A stretch of 64,000 bases of DNA, from IMG/VR virus record IMGVR_UViG_3300021963_000057, positions 1 through 64,000 of that record. The stretch is one strand, 5' to 3'. The translations under genes and the position numbers were made by a program. Below are positions 28,941-37,268 of this stretch, piece after piece (the stretch's first letter is position 1; each line of letters starts with the position of its first letter). This DNA comes from a virus. The notes beneath the pieces are model-generated. The model was not told the origin of the DNA, ran no database searches, and saw only the letters and a list, made by a program, of their open reading frames with translations.

Positions 28941-29408
28941 ATGACAACAAAAATAAAACTACCCAATATAGACACATCGTATGATTATTCATCTTTGGTA
29001 CCAGCATCATTTGCACAGGCTAATGCGGCATTTTTATCTGCAAACAATGCAGGTAATGTTTATATGACGATAGCTCTTAGTGATGAAACAACTGCAATTA
29101 CAACAGGTACATCAAAAGTAACTTTCAGAGCACCACATGCAATGACATTAAATCAATTACCTAGAGCATCACTAGCTACTGCAAGTACATCAGGTAATCC
29201 AGCAATTGATATTAATAAAAACGGCACAAGTATTTTTAGCACCACATTAACCATAGATGCTAACGAAAAAACAAGTGTGACTGCCGCAACGCCCGCAGTG
29301 TTGTCCACCACAACGTTTGCAGATGATGATGAAATAACTATGGATATAGATACAGCCGGTACAGACGCAAAAGGATTAAAAGTCACATTATATTATAGAA
29401 GAACATGA
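28941..29408 (+). CDS. Small fibre protein (adhesin cassette copy B, part 1)
   Basis: 155 residues. The N terminus (SYDYSSLVPASFAQANAAFL) and C-terminal domain (TFRAPHAMTLNQLPRASLAT, LTIDANEKTSVTAATPAV, GLKVTLYYRRT) align with the 347-residue protein at 25378. Only one ANAAF unit remains between them, so it is a short paralogue. Its end overlaps the next ATG (ATGA), as expected for co-translation with the glycine-rich partner. Probably a shorter fibre carrying the same knob domain. Confidence 0.72.
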   Translation: MTTKIKLPNIDTSYDYSSLVPASFAQANAAFLSANNAGNVYMTIALSDETTAITTGTSKVTFRAPHAMTLNQLPRASLATASTSGNPAIDINKNGTSIFSTTLTIDANEKTSVTAATPAVLSTTTFADDDEITMDIDTAGTDAKGLKVTLYYRRT

Positions 29409-30352
29409 GATTTCTTATAAATTCATATGTACTTGGGGCTTCTGGCGTTGCACCAGGTCAACAAGAATATACAACACCAGGAACATATAGTTTTGTTGTA
29501 CCAACAGGTGTAACAAGTGTATCTGTTGTTTGTATTGGTGGTGGCGGTGCAGGTTCAGTCGGCGGCGGCGCATCATCAAGAACTCCAGGTGGCGGCGGTG
29601 GCGGCCTAGGGTATAAAAATAACATATCAGTTACTCCAGGAGCAAGTTATACGGTTGTTGTTGGTGCAGGCCAAACTAGATTGGCTGTGTCTACTGCAAC
29701 AGACGTTTATCCTGGTGGTTCAGGTGGCGATAGTTATTTTATAGATACATCTACAGTTAAAGGTGGTGGCGGTGGCGGCGCAGGAAGCAATGCTGGTTCA
29801 TCAGGCGGCAGTTATGTTGGTGATGGAGGTGGTGCTGGCGGCGGTGTGACAGGAAACACTAGTGACCGAGCAGAAGGTGGTGGCGGCGCTGGCGGATACT
29901 CTGGTACAGGTGGTATCGGAGGCCAAGCAAACAGTAATAGTGGTAACGGTGGTTCAGGATCAGGCGGCGGAGGCGGAGGCGGCGGTGCTGCATGGACTAC
30001 AAGTGGCAGTTCTTATCGTGCGGGTTCGGGTGGTGGAACAGGATTATTAGGCCAAGGATCAAACGGTACTGGCGGCACATTTAATAGTGGTGCTGGGACT
30101 GGCGGTTCAAATCCGCAAGGTGGAGGTGGTGGCGGTGGTTCTGGTGGTGGAAATGGTACAAGCGGCGGCATATCAACATCAGACACAAACATAGGTGGTA
30201 GTTATGGCGGTGGTGGTGGTGGTGTATCAAGAAATACAGGAACAGTGTATAGTGGCAGTGGGCAAAATGGAGGTGTCCGTATTATGTGGGCTGGTACCAG
30301 AGTGGGTGATGTATCAAGAGCCTACCCATCGACAAATACAGGAAACTTATAA
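29405..30352 (+). CDS. Glycine-rich adhesin (cassette copy B, part 2)
   Basis: 315 residues, one copy of the unit found twice in the 694-residue protein: TTPGTYSFVVPTGVTSVSVV, then CIGGGGAG and many GGGG loops, ending NGGVRIMWAG and AYPSTNTGNL. Glycine-rich tail-tip adhesin by architecture. The start ATG overlaps the upstream gene by four bases. The loops differ from copy A, consistent with diversification of receptor contacts. It is the last gene of the fibre region; the neck genes begin 50 bases later. Confidence 0.75.
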   Translation: MRFLINSYVLGASGVAPGQQEYTTPGTYSFVVPTGVTSVSVVCIGGGGAGSVGGGASSRTPGGGGGGLGYKNNISVTPGASYTVVVGAGQTRLAVSTATDVYPGGSGGDSYFIDTSTVKGGGGGGAGSNAGSSGGSYVGDGGGAGGGVTGNTSDRAEGGGGAGGYSGTGGIGGQANSNSGNGGSGSGGGGGGGGAAWTTSGSSYRAGSGGGTGLLGQGSNGTGGTFNSGAGTGGSNPQGGGGGGGSGGGNGTSGGISTSDTNIGGSYGGGGGGVSRNTGTVYSGSGQNGGVRIMWAGTRVGDVSRAYPSTNTGNL

Positions 30353-30377
30353 ATGAAATTTCTGCCGCCAGAAGAAT

Positions 30378-30385
30378 AATAAATA
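30378..30385 (+). promoter_or_regulatory. Candidate late promoter (AATAAATA) before gp13
   Basis: AATAAATACC followed by CCTATAGGGGG. By T4 spacing the start falls near 30391, giving a ~12-base leader that carries the AGGGGG ribosome site of the ATG at 30403. The layout matches the site at 14097. Confidence 0.55.
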
Positions 30386-30402
30386 CCCTATAGGGGGAAA
30401 AC

Positions 30403-31176
30403 ATGGCCACAATAACAACAAGAACAGCATTTAAAGATTACTGCTTACGTAGACTAGGATTTCCAGTAATCGAAATCAACGTTGATGACGACCAGGTAGA
30501 AGACCGTATTGACGATGCATTACAATACTGGCAAGACTATCACTTTGATGGTCTACAAAAGGTTTATTACATTAAAAGAATAGACCAAAACGATATTGAT
30601 AACAAATATTTGGATATATCTGAAGCCACAGATTCATCAAACAACGCATTACAAATTGCTGGTATCACCAGAATATTCCCTATTTCCGATTCTCTTTCTC
30701 AAGTCAATATGTTTGATTTGAGATACCAATTGCGTTTGAATGAGTTGTATGACTTTACATCCGCATCATACATCAACTATACCATGACACAACAACATCT
30801 ACGTATGTTGGAACAATTGTTTAGTGGTGAAGTACCTATTAGATTTCAAAGACACATGCAAAGATTGTACATTGATTGGGCTTGGGGTCACAGCGAAGCA
30901 CCAGTTGGTACAACAGTGATTGCAGAGTGTTATGCAACAATTGATCCTGACATTTATACGCAGGCATGGAATGACCGATGGTTAAAAGAATATGCAACAG
31001 CACTTATCAAGCGTTCTTGGGGTAACAACCTTAAAAAGTTTGAAGGCATTCAATTGCCAGGTGGTGTCAAACTAAATGGCGACAAGATTTATCAAGAAGC
31101 CAAAAACGAGATAGATGCTCTACATGCGGAAATTGGTGACAAGTATGGTGCACCACTAGAAATGTTCATGAACTAA
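30403..31176 (+). CDS. 13: Neck protein, T4 gp13-like
   Basis: 257 residues. The N-terminal KDYCLRRLGFPVIEINVDDD and QVEDRIDDALQYWQDYHFDG are characteristic of gp13 of T4-like phages. gp13 and gp14 form the neck that joins the filled head to the tail. The gene is first in the 13-14-15 block, directly followed (1 base) by gp14, as in T4. Slightly shorter than T4 gp13 (309). A strong AGGGGG site lies upstream. High confidence from motif plus gene order. Confidence 0.87.
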   Translation: MATITTRTAFKDYCLRRLGFPVIEINVDDDQVEDRIDDALQYWQDYHFDGLQKVYYIKRIDQNDIDNKYLDISEATDSSNNALQIAGITRIFPISDSLSQVNMFDLRYQLRLNELYDFTSASYINYTMTQQHLRMLEQLFSGEVPIRFQRHMQRLYIDWAWGHSEAPVGTTVIAECYATIDPDIYTQAWNDRWLKEYATALIKRSWGNNLKKFEGIQLPGGVKLNGDKIYQEAKNEIDALHAEIGDKYGAPLEMFMN

Positions 31177-31177
31177 T

Positions 31178-32059
31178 ATGGCAACCTCGGTTTATTTCAA
31201 TAATTATAACTCTCTTGCTGAGCAGAGGGTAATTGAAGACTTGATTGTTGAGTCAATCAAGATTATGGGTTTTGACGCCTACTATTTACCTATTGAAAAT
31301 GAAACCGATAGAGACATATTGTATGGTGAGGATCCAATTAAGAGATTTAGTTCAGCCTTCCCAATTGAATTTTACTTATCAAGTTCAATGGAATATGGTG
31401 GTGAAAAAGAATTCTTTTCTAAGTTTGGTCTTGAGATTAAGAACACTGTTAACATTATTCTTTCTAAACGTTCTTTCTCACAAAGAGTACCACAAGATTC
31501 TTTTACTAGACCCCGTGAAGGCGATTTAATTTATGTACCATTCTTAAATGGTACTGGTGAATTATTTGAAATCAAATTCACAAACCAGACCAAAGACTTT
31601 TTCATGTTAGGTCGCAAGATACCATTCTTCTATGAATTGGAACTAGAGAAATTCAAGTATTCACAAGAAGTTATCGACACTGGTGTGGAAGATATTGATG
31701 ATGTTATGATTCAATCAAGTTACACTTTAGACTTGATTGTTGGCCAAGGTGAAGGTTCATATGAAGCAAGAGAAATTGTATATCAATCTGATGATGGCAC
31801 ACAAGCAAATGCATGGGTTGTGGCTATCGTACAAGAATTTATTAAGCCAGAAGATACACTAAAAGTTACCAATATTGCAGGTGAATTCAGAGATAACGTT
31901 GCAATCATTGGTGCAACAAGTAATGCAGAATACTATTTGGCATCTTTTGATCCGTTAAAAGATAGTACAAGAAATGAAACATATGACAATGCATATTTGT
32001 TTGATACTGCAAATAATATTATTGACTTTACAGAAACAAATCCGTTTGGAAGAATTTAA
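31178..32059 (+). CDS. 14: Neck protein, T4 gp14-like
   Basis: 293 residues. Shares with T4 gp14 the order of an ESI-type helix (IVESIKIMGFDAYYLPIENE), FGEDP-like GEDPIKRFSSAF, FFSKFGLEIKN and REGDLIYVPFLNG. It forms the neck with gp13, closing the portal vertex after packaging and making the tail attachment site. Its stop overlaps the next ATG by one base. Somewhat longer than T4 gp14 (256), with an extra C-terminal beta region. Confidence 0.85.
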   Translation: MATSVYFNNYNSLAEQRVIEDLIVESIKIMGFDAYYLPIENETDRDILYGEDPIKRFSSAFPIEFYLSSSMEYGGEKEFFSKFGLEIKNTVNIILSKRSFSQRVPQDSFTRPREGDLIYVPFLNGTGELFEIKFTNQTKDFFMLGRKIPFFYELELEKFKYSQEVIDTGVEDIDDVMIQSSYTLDLIVGQGEGSYEAREIVYQSDDGTQANAWVVAIVQEFIKPEDTLKVTNIAGEFRDNVAIIGATSNAEYYLASFDPLKDSTRNETYDNAYLFDTANNIIDFTETNPFGRI

Positions 32060-33075
32060 TGTCAACATATAATCGTGTCATAAGAAAATTGGTTGTCGGA
32101 TTTGGTAATCTGTTTGATAACATTACCTTGTATAGATTTAAACCAGATGAAACAGAATCAGAAAGATTCATTGTTCCTATTACATATGCAAGTAAAGAAC
32201 GTTATGTCATGCGTATTGAACAAGATGCGACACTAGACAAAAAGGTTCAGATAACTTTACCTCGTATGTCATTTGAGATGGCCGGTCTGTCTTATGATTC
32301 TAGTAGAAAACAAAACACAAACATTAAGAATTTTTCTGGAACTCCACCATCAGGAATTTTATCACAATATAATCCAGTACCATACAATTTTGATTTTAAC
32401 TTATACATCTATGTTCGAAATATAGAAGATGGTACACAAATCATTGAACATATATTGCCATTTTTTACACCAGATTATACGATTAAATTGAATTTGATTC
32501 CTGAAATGGGTATCATCAAAGAAGTTCCTGTCATTTTAAATTCCACATCACATGAAATTACATATGAAGGTGGTAGAGAAAATGAAACACGTATGATTGT
32601 TTGGACATTAAACTTTACAGTTAAAGGTTTCATATTTGGTAAGGTTTCAGAAACTGGTGTCATCAACCGTGCATTTGTTTCTGTATACAATCTAGTATCT
32701 CCACAAGAGGTGATTGAATTCTACATGAATTTAGATTCTGGTTTTGGTACCTACAAAGTGGGTGAAACAGTTTATCAAGGTTACACACCAGATGATGCAA
32801 CAGCAACAGCTGTTGTAGTACAATTCACCGATAACGTATTGAGACTAAAAGAACTAACAGGAAACTTCGTGTCAGATAAACCTATATACGGAATTAACAC
32901 ATTGGCAAACTATAACTTTACATCATACAACTTGAACCCATTGAAATTCGTTGAAGTTGATTCTGTTGGCAGAGTTAGTACAGATATCGACTATATGTCT
33001 GTTGATAAAGAAGATGCTAAGGCTGATAATACATTGGCTGAAGTCACAACAATCAACAAGGCTGCAAACCAATAA
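32059..33075 (+). CDS. 15: Tail terminator / sheath stabiliser, T4 gp15-like
   Basis: 338 residues. Diagnostic segments are FGNLFDNITLYRF, RFIVPITYASKERYVMRIEQ, LSQYNPVPYNFDFNLYIYVR and IEHILPFFTPDYTIKLNLIP, which parallel T4 gp15 (IRVPITYASKEHFM, VVSQYNPSPIKM, VEQILPYFQPHF). gp15 hexamers cap the tail sheath and tube and contact the neck. About 65 residues longer than T4 gp15; the extension is a C-terminal beta domain (VGETVYQGYTPDDATATAVV). Order 13-14-15 is conserved. Confidence 0.87.
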   Translation: MSTYNRVIRKLVVGFGNLFDNITLYRFKPDETESERFIVPITYASKERYVMRIEQDATLDKKVQITLPRMSFEMAGLSYDSSRKQNTNIKNFSGTPPSGILSQYNPVPYNFDFNLYIYVRNIEDGTQIIEHILPFFTPDYTIKLNLIPEMGIIKEVPVILNSTSHEITYEGGRENETRMIVWTLNFTVKGFIFGKVSETGVINRAFVSVYNLVSPQEVIEFYMNLDSGFGTYKVGETVYQGYTPDDATATAVVVQFTDNVLRLKELTGNFVSDKPIYGINTLANYNFTSYNLNPLKFVEVDSVGRVSTDIDYMSVDKEDAKADNTLAEVTTINKAANQ

Positions 33076-33093
33076 ACAAAACGAGAGAATTAA

Positions 33094-35085
33094 ATGTCTA
33101 AACAAACTATTAATATTGGTATTAGAGCAAATGATGGTAAAGGTGATTCATTACGAGTTGCTTTTACTAAAACAAATAACAACTTCACTGAGTTGTATAC
33201 CACAGTTGCAAATAATTCTAATACATCAAACACCTACTATGAAACCAACCAAGAGTTGGCACAGAATGCTTACAACAAGGCAAACACCGCATCACTAGGT
33301 GACATTTTGTTTGACCACACAACGATGTATAGTAATACTCACGTTGAAGTTGGTAATGACCACCATGGCCGCAGAGCATGGGGTTTAACATTTGGCCAAA
33401 CAACAACAGTTGCAAATAGTGTTTTTGGTACCAGTGTTGCATTTGATACTGCAAATAATATTTTGGTTGCAATGACAACTCCAAATGAAGTTACGGGTCT
33501 ACCACAATCAACAGTTATTAAATTTGATCCATATGGATCAATTTTCTGGAGAAAATCGGTACCAGCATCAAACGTAAACAATACATTACTACCAAGTTAT
33601 GCCGAATCTGTTGCTGTTGATGCAAACAACAACGTGTATCTATTAACAAATATACCAGATGATTCATCAACACTGGTAACCAAGTTTAACTATCTTGGTC
33701 AAAATGTATGGAATACCTTAATTTCTGATTCTATTGGTTCAACTGAAATTGTTGTTGATGACCAAGAATTTCCATACTACATTGGTCAACACAATTTAAT
33801 TACAGGTTTAGATATTACAGGTGAATTATATTTCACACACTTTAATGCAGGTATAGGTAATGCATATTCTATTATTACATTACCAACTGCATATAGTGGA
33901 GGTGGTGTGTTGGTTGGTTCGGATAATGGTCATGTACACAAGTTTGATACAGAAGGTGTTTATTTGTGGTCAAACGAAGTTGATTCTGGTGGAAATCACA
34001 TCGTATCATTAACTTATGATACCTCAAATAATTGGTATGCAGCAACAAACACAAACATTTATAAGTTTAGAGCCAACAATCAATTAATTTGGGAAAAAGA
34101 AATAACAGGATTAAATGCAAATCTTTCCGCAATTAAATATAGTGGTGATTATTTGTATGCAACACAAACAGGTACAGTAGAAAATAATGAAAGAGGTTTT
34201 GTAAACTATAAGTTACATGCAGCAAACGGAGAACTTGTTTGGGCAAATGCATTACAAATACCTTACGTTGATAATGAACACCGAAATGGTTACCGAAACT
34301 TTGATGTTAAAGGTGACTTCATGGTTGGTGTTGGCCATGCTTCTTTTGATGTAGATGTTGCAACAATATACCAATTACCCGTTGATGGTACTTTGGCAGG
34401 AACTTATTTTGGTGCTCAGTCTACGAAGTGGGCTGAAGGTAATCCTATAGAATTTACATACGTTACTGTACCAGAAGCTGGAACTACAACAAGTTCAACA
34501 GTTGGTTCAGGCAATACAACAATAACTATTGCAGAGAATACCAACTATTCTTACACAATGAATACTGTTGTATATCAAAACCCAAGTCCAGAAAACGAAG
34601 AAACATTAACATATTTCACACAAAATTGGGACTTCACTGGAGACGGAACATTAGTTATTCCATCTTCTGGTTCTGATTTGGCAATAGAGTTTAGCGGTAA
34701 AGGTGTTGCTAACGTTGGTTCAATCACTGCTAGAACTGCTGCAGCGACATGGAATGGAAATACTTCATTTGAATTAGATGTTACTGCATTAATTAATAAA
34801 TTAACACCACAACTAGGTGATGGTGGTGAACAATATCACTTAGCGGATGGCGTTGAAGGTCAAATAATGTATATTGTTCCAGGAACTGGTGGCGAGATGA
34901 ATAATCAATTCACAACTATGTCTTTTGATAATGCAAGATGGTCTAATGGTAATGGTGTGATTAATGAAAATACATCAGTGTCTTGGTGGTTGCCATTTCA
35001 AAACCCAAATGGTGGCAGTACTGCTGTACTAACTTTGATATTCACTGACGGCGCTTGGAACCTACCACACAACTGGTTCGATTAA
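33094..35085 (+). CDS. Virion protein with PQQ-like beta-propeller repeats
   Basis: 663 residues inserted between gp15 and gp16. The N terminus (INIGIRANDGKGDSLRVAFT, KTNNNFTELYT) is a typical fibre-attachment segment of T4-like aquatic phages. Residues ~110-400 contain five blade-like repeats of KFDxxGxxxW type (VIKFDPYGSIFWRK, LVTKFNYLGQNVWN, HVHKFDTEGVYLWS, IYKFRANNQLIWEK, YKLHAANGELVWAN), suggesting a PQQ/WD-like propeller. The C-terminal part (NWDFTGDGTLVIPSSG) is a fibre-tip-like beta domain. A neck-attached or extra receptor-binding fibre is plausible; the position and propeller are unusual. No secretion signal. Confidence 0.68.
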   Translation: MSKQTINIGIRANDGKGDSLRVAFTKTNNNFTELYTTVANNSNTSNTYYETNQELAQNAYNKANTASLGDILFDHTTMYSNTHVEVGNDHHGRRAWGLTFGQTTTVANSVFGTSVAFDTANNILVAMTTPNEVTGLPQSTVIKFDPYGSIFWRKSVPASNVNNTLLPSYAESVAVDANNNVYLLTNIPDDSSTLVTKFNYLGQNVWNTLISDSIGSTEIVVDDQEFPYYIGQHNLITGLDITGELYFTHFNAGIGNAYSIITLPTAYSGGGVLVGSDNGHVHKFDTEGVYLWSNEVDSGGNHIVSLTYDTSNNWYAATNTNIYKFRANNQLIWEKEITGLNANLSAIKYSGDYLYATQTGTVENNERGFVNYKLHAANGELVWANALQIPYVDNEHRNGYRNFDVKGDFMVGVGHASFDVDVATIYQLPVDGTLAGTYFGAQSTKWAEGNPIEFTYVTVPEAGTTTSSTVGSGNTTITIAENTNYSYTMNTVVYQNPSPENEETLTYFTQNWDFTGDGTLVIPSSGSDLAIEFSGKGVANVGSITARTAAATWNGNTSFELDVTALINKLTPQLGDGGEQYHLADGVEGQIMYIVPGTGGEMNNQFTTMSFDNARWSNGNGVINENTSVSWWLPFQNPNGGSTAVLTLIFTDGAWNLPHNWFD

Positions 35086-35100
35086 AATAAATAAAAAACT

Positions 35101-35520
35101 ATGAATACATTTGACAAAAACATGGAAAAATTATTTGATGTAACACCGGTCGAACAAGAGGCAAAGCCTTTGGTGCCGGTGGTTACCACACCAGTTGAAG
35201 ATGGTCCTGATTTAAAAACAGACTTGCATGATGCATATCAACAAACAAAAGACAATCTACAAGAACTAATTGATAATGGCAAAGATGCAATGGAAGAATT
35301 GCGACAGATTGCTGCAGCAGGACAACATCCACGTGCGTTTGAAGTCTATGCAACATTACTAAAGAACGTGGTTGATGCAAACAAAGAACTACTTGCAGTG
35401 CAAAAACAAATGCGTACCATGGATGGTAAGCCTAGAGAAGGTGATACCAAAATTGATAAAGCCATTTTTGTTGGTTCAACCGCAGAATTAAATAAATTCC
35501 TCAAAGGTAAAGATGAGTGA
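35101..35520 (+). CDS. 16: Small terminase subunit, T4 gp16-like
   Basis: 139 residues, mainly helical, with a central coiled-coil pattern (KTDLHDAYQQTKDNLQELID; REPE-like HPRAFEVYATLLKNVVDANK ELL). This matches gp16 of T4-like phages, which regulates packaging and binds gp17. It ends overlapping gp17 by eight bases, the conserved 16-17 overlap. Its length is close to T4 gp16 (164). The TAAATAAAAAACT leader has no clear SD. Confidence 0.82.
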   Translation: MNTFDKNMEKLFDVTPVEQEAKPLVPVVTTPVEDGPDLKTDLHDAYQQTKDNLQELIDNGKDAMEELRQIAAAGQHPRAFEVYATLLKNVVDANKELLAVQKQMRTMDGKPREGDTKIDKAIFVGSTAELNKFLKGKDE

Positions 35521-37201
35521 TTTAAGAAACGGCGAAGCATACCGTGACAATCCTTTACTTAAAAAGGCAGGTGTCAAGGTAGAATATACAGAAGAACAAG
35601 TTGCTGAGTATATTAAATGTTCTAAAGACCCTGTTTATTTTGCCAAGAATTATGTGAAGATTGTTAACGTTGACGAAGGTCTAATCAACTTTAAGATGTG
35701 GCCATTCCAAGAAAAGATGTTGAAACTTTTTAAGGACAATCGTTTCGTAATTACCAAATGTCCTCGACAAGTTGGTAAAACTACCACAACCGTTGCATAC
35801 ATGTTATGGGCAACCATCTTTACAGACAGTCAAAACTGTGCAGTTCTAGCCAACAAGGGTTCTCTTGCAAGAGATATTTTATCCAAATACCAACTTGCAT
35901 ACGAAAACTTACCTATGTGGTTGCAACAAGGTATTGTGACCTGGAACAAAGGTAACGTTGAATTGGAGAACGGTTCTAAGATTGTTGCAGCATCTACATC
36001 AAGTTCTGCAATTCGTGGAGGTTCTTTTAACATCGTATTTTTGGATGAATTTGCGTTCGTTCCAAACAATATTGCGGAAGAATTCTTTAACTCTGTTTAC
36101 CCTGTAATTTCATCAGGTAAAAAGACAAAAATTATTATTGTGTCTACACCAAATGGTATGAATCTATTCTACAAGTTATGGATGGACTCAATCAATAAGA
36201 AAAACAACTATGTGAATTTTGAAATTCATTGGTCACACGTACCAGGCCGTGACGAAAAGTGGAAAGAAGAAACCATTCGTAACACTTCCGAAAGACAGTT
36301 TGCACAAGAGTTTGAAACAGAATTTTTGGGTTCTTCCAACACATTGATTTCTGGATACAAATTACAACAATTGGTATACATTGACCCTATTGCAAACCAT
36401 GACCTATTAAAAATTTACGAACATCCGGTTAGAGAAGGTGTCAATGAATCCAAATCAGACCACCTGTATGCAATTACGGTTGACGTTTCAGAAGGTAAGA
36501 ACCTTGACAGTTCAGCCTTCTCTGTAATTGATATCTCACAGACACCATACAAACAAGTGGCAACTTATAAGAGTTCGTCAATTACACCCATTCTTTTTCC
36601 AACTGTGATTTATAATACCGCAAGATATTACAATGATGCGTATGTACTCGTAGAAATTAATAACAACCCACAGGTGGCAGATTCGTTACATGCGGATTTT
36701 GAATATGAAAATCTATGGAAGATATTTACAGGCAATAAGAAGCCCCAACAATTATCAGCAGGTTTTGCCCGTGGTGTCCAGATGGGTCTAAAAATGTCAC
36801 CGCAAGTCAAGGCAATTGGTTGTTCAAACCTTAAGACTTTGATTGAAGGTGACAAATTACTAATACAGGATTTTGATACATACTCAGAGTTGACCACTTT
36901 TATTCAACAGAAGAACTCTTTTTCTGCGGAAGAAGGTGCAAACGATGACATGGTTATGTCTTTGGTGATGTTTTCGTGGGTAACAACCCAACAATATTTT
37001 AAAGAAATTGTTAATCACGATATTCGTAAACAAATTCAATTGGAGAATATGAACCAGATGGACGATGATGTTCTACCGGCTCCAATTATAGAAGATGGTT
37101 TAGAACATGATTTTGAAATTGTTGGTGGTGATATGTGGGAACTTGCAGACGGTGGAGAAACGTATGCGAAGTTTATGAGAAACAGATTGGAAAGGTTATA
37201 A
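35513..37201 (+). CDS. 17: Large terminase (ATPase/nuclease), T4 gp17-like
   Basis: 562 residues. The ATPase domain has Walker A CPRQVGKTT (83-91) and Walker B IVFLDE (174-179) followed by a coupling motif (IIIVSTPNG, ~207-215). The C-terminal RNase H-fold nuclease begins ITVDVSEGKN, whose Asp (~324) corresponds to the catalytic Asp of T4 gp17, with further acidic residues (VEINNNP, NDDMVMSL). It powers headful DNA packaging into the prohead through gp20. Overlaps gp16 upstream; followed by the gp18 promoter region. Confidence 0.95.
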   Translation: MSDLRNGEAYRDNPLLKKAGVKVEYTEEQVAEYIKCSKDPVYFAKNYVKIVNVDEGLINFKMWPFQEKMLKLFKDNRFVITKCPRQVGKTTTTVAYMLWATIFTDSQNCAVLANKGSLARDILSKYQLAYENLPMWLQQGIVTWNKGNVELENGSKIVAASTSSSAIRGGSFNIVFLDEFAFVPNNIAEEFFNSVYPVISSGKKTKIIIVSTPNGMNLFYKLWMDSINKKNNYVNFEIHWSHVPGRDEKWKEETIRNTSERQFAQEFETEFLGSSNTLISGYKLQQLVYIDPIANHDLLKIYEHPVREGVNESKSDHLYAITVDVSEGKNLDSSAFSVIDISQTPYKQVATYKSSSITPILFPTVIYNTARYYNDAYVLVEINNNPQVADSLHADFEYENLWKIFTGNKKPQQLSAGFARGVQMGLKMSPQVKAIGCSNLKTLIEGDKLLIQDFDTYSELTTFIQQKNSFSAEEGANDDMVMSLVMFSWVTTQQYFKEIVNHDIRKQIQLENMNQMDDDVLPAPIIEDGLEHDFEIVGGDMWELADGGETYAKFMRNRLERL

Positions 37202-37212
37202 AACCAGCCTTT

Positions 37213-37220
37213 CATAAATA
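37213..37220 (+). promoter_or_regulatory. Candidate late promoter (CATAAATA) before tail sheath gene
   Basis: One mismatch from TATAAATA. The predicted start near 37226 gives a ~43-base leader with CAAGGAG before gp18. Confidence 0.55.
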
Positions 37221-37268
37221 CTCTTATGGTATTTTGCCAAAAGAACATAATAATTCAAGGAGAATAAA

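Noticed and set aside
35086-35100. AATAAATA before the small terminase gene
   Set aside because: Only eight bases before ATG and no ribosome site would remain in the transcript; not listed as a promoter.
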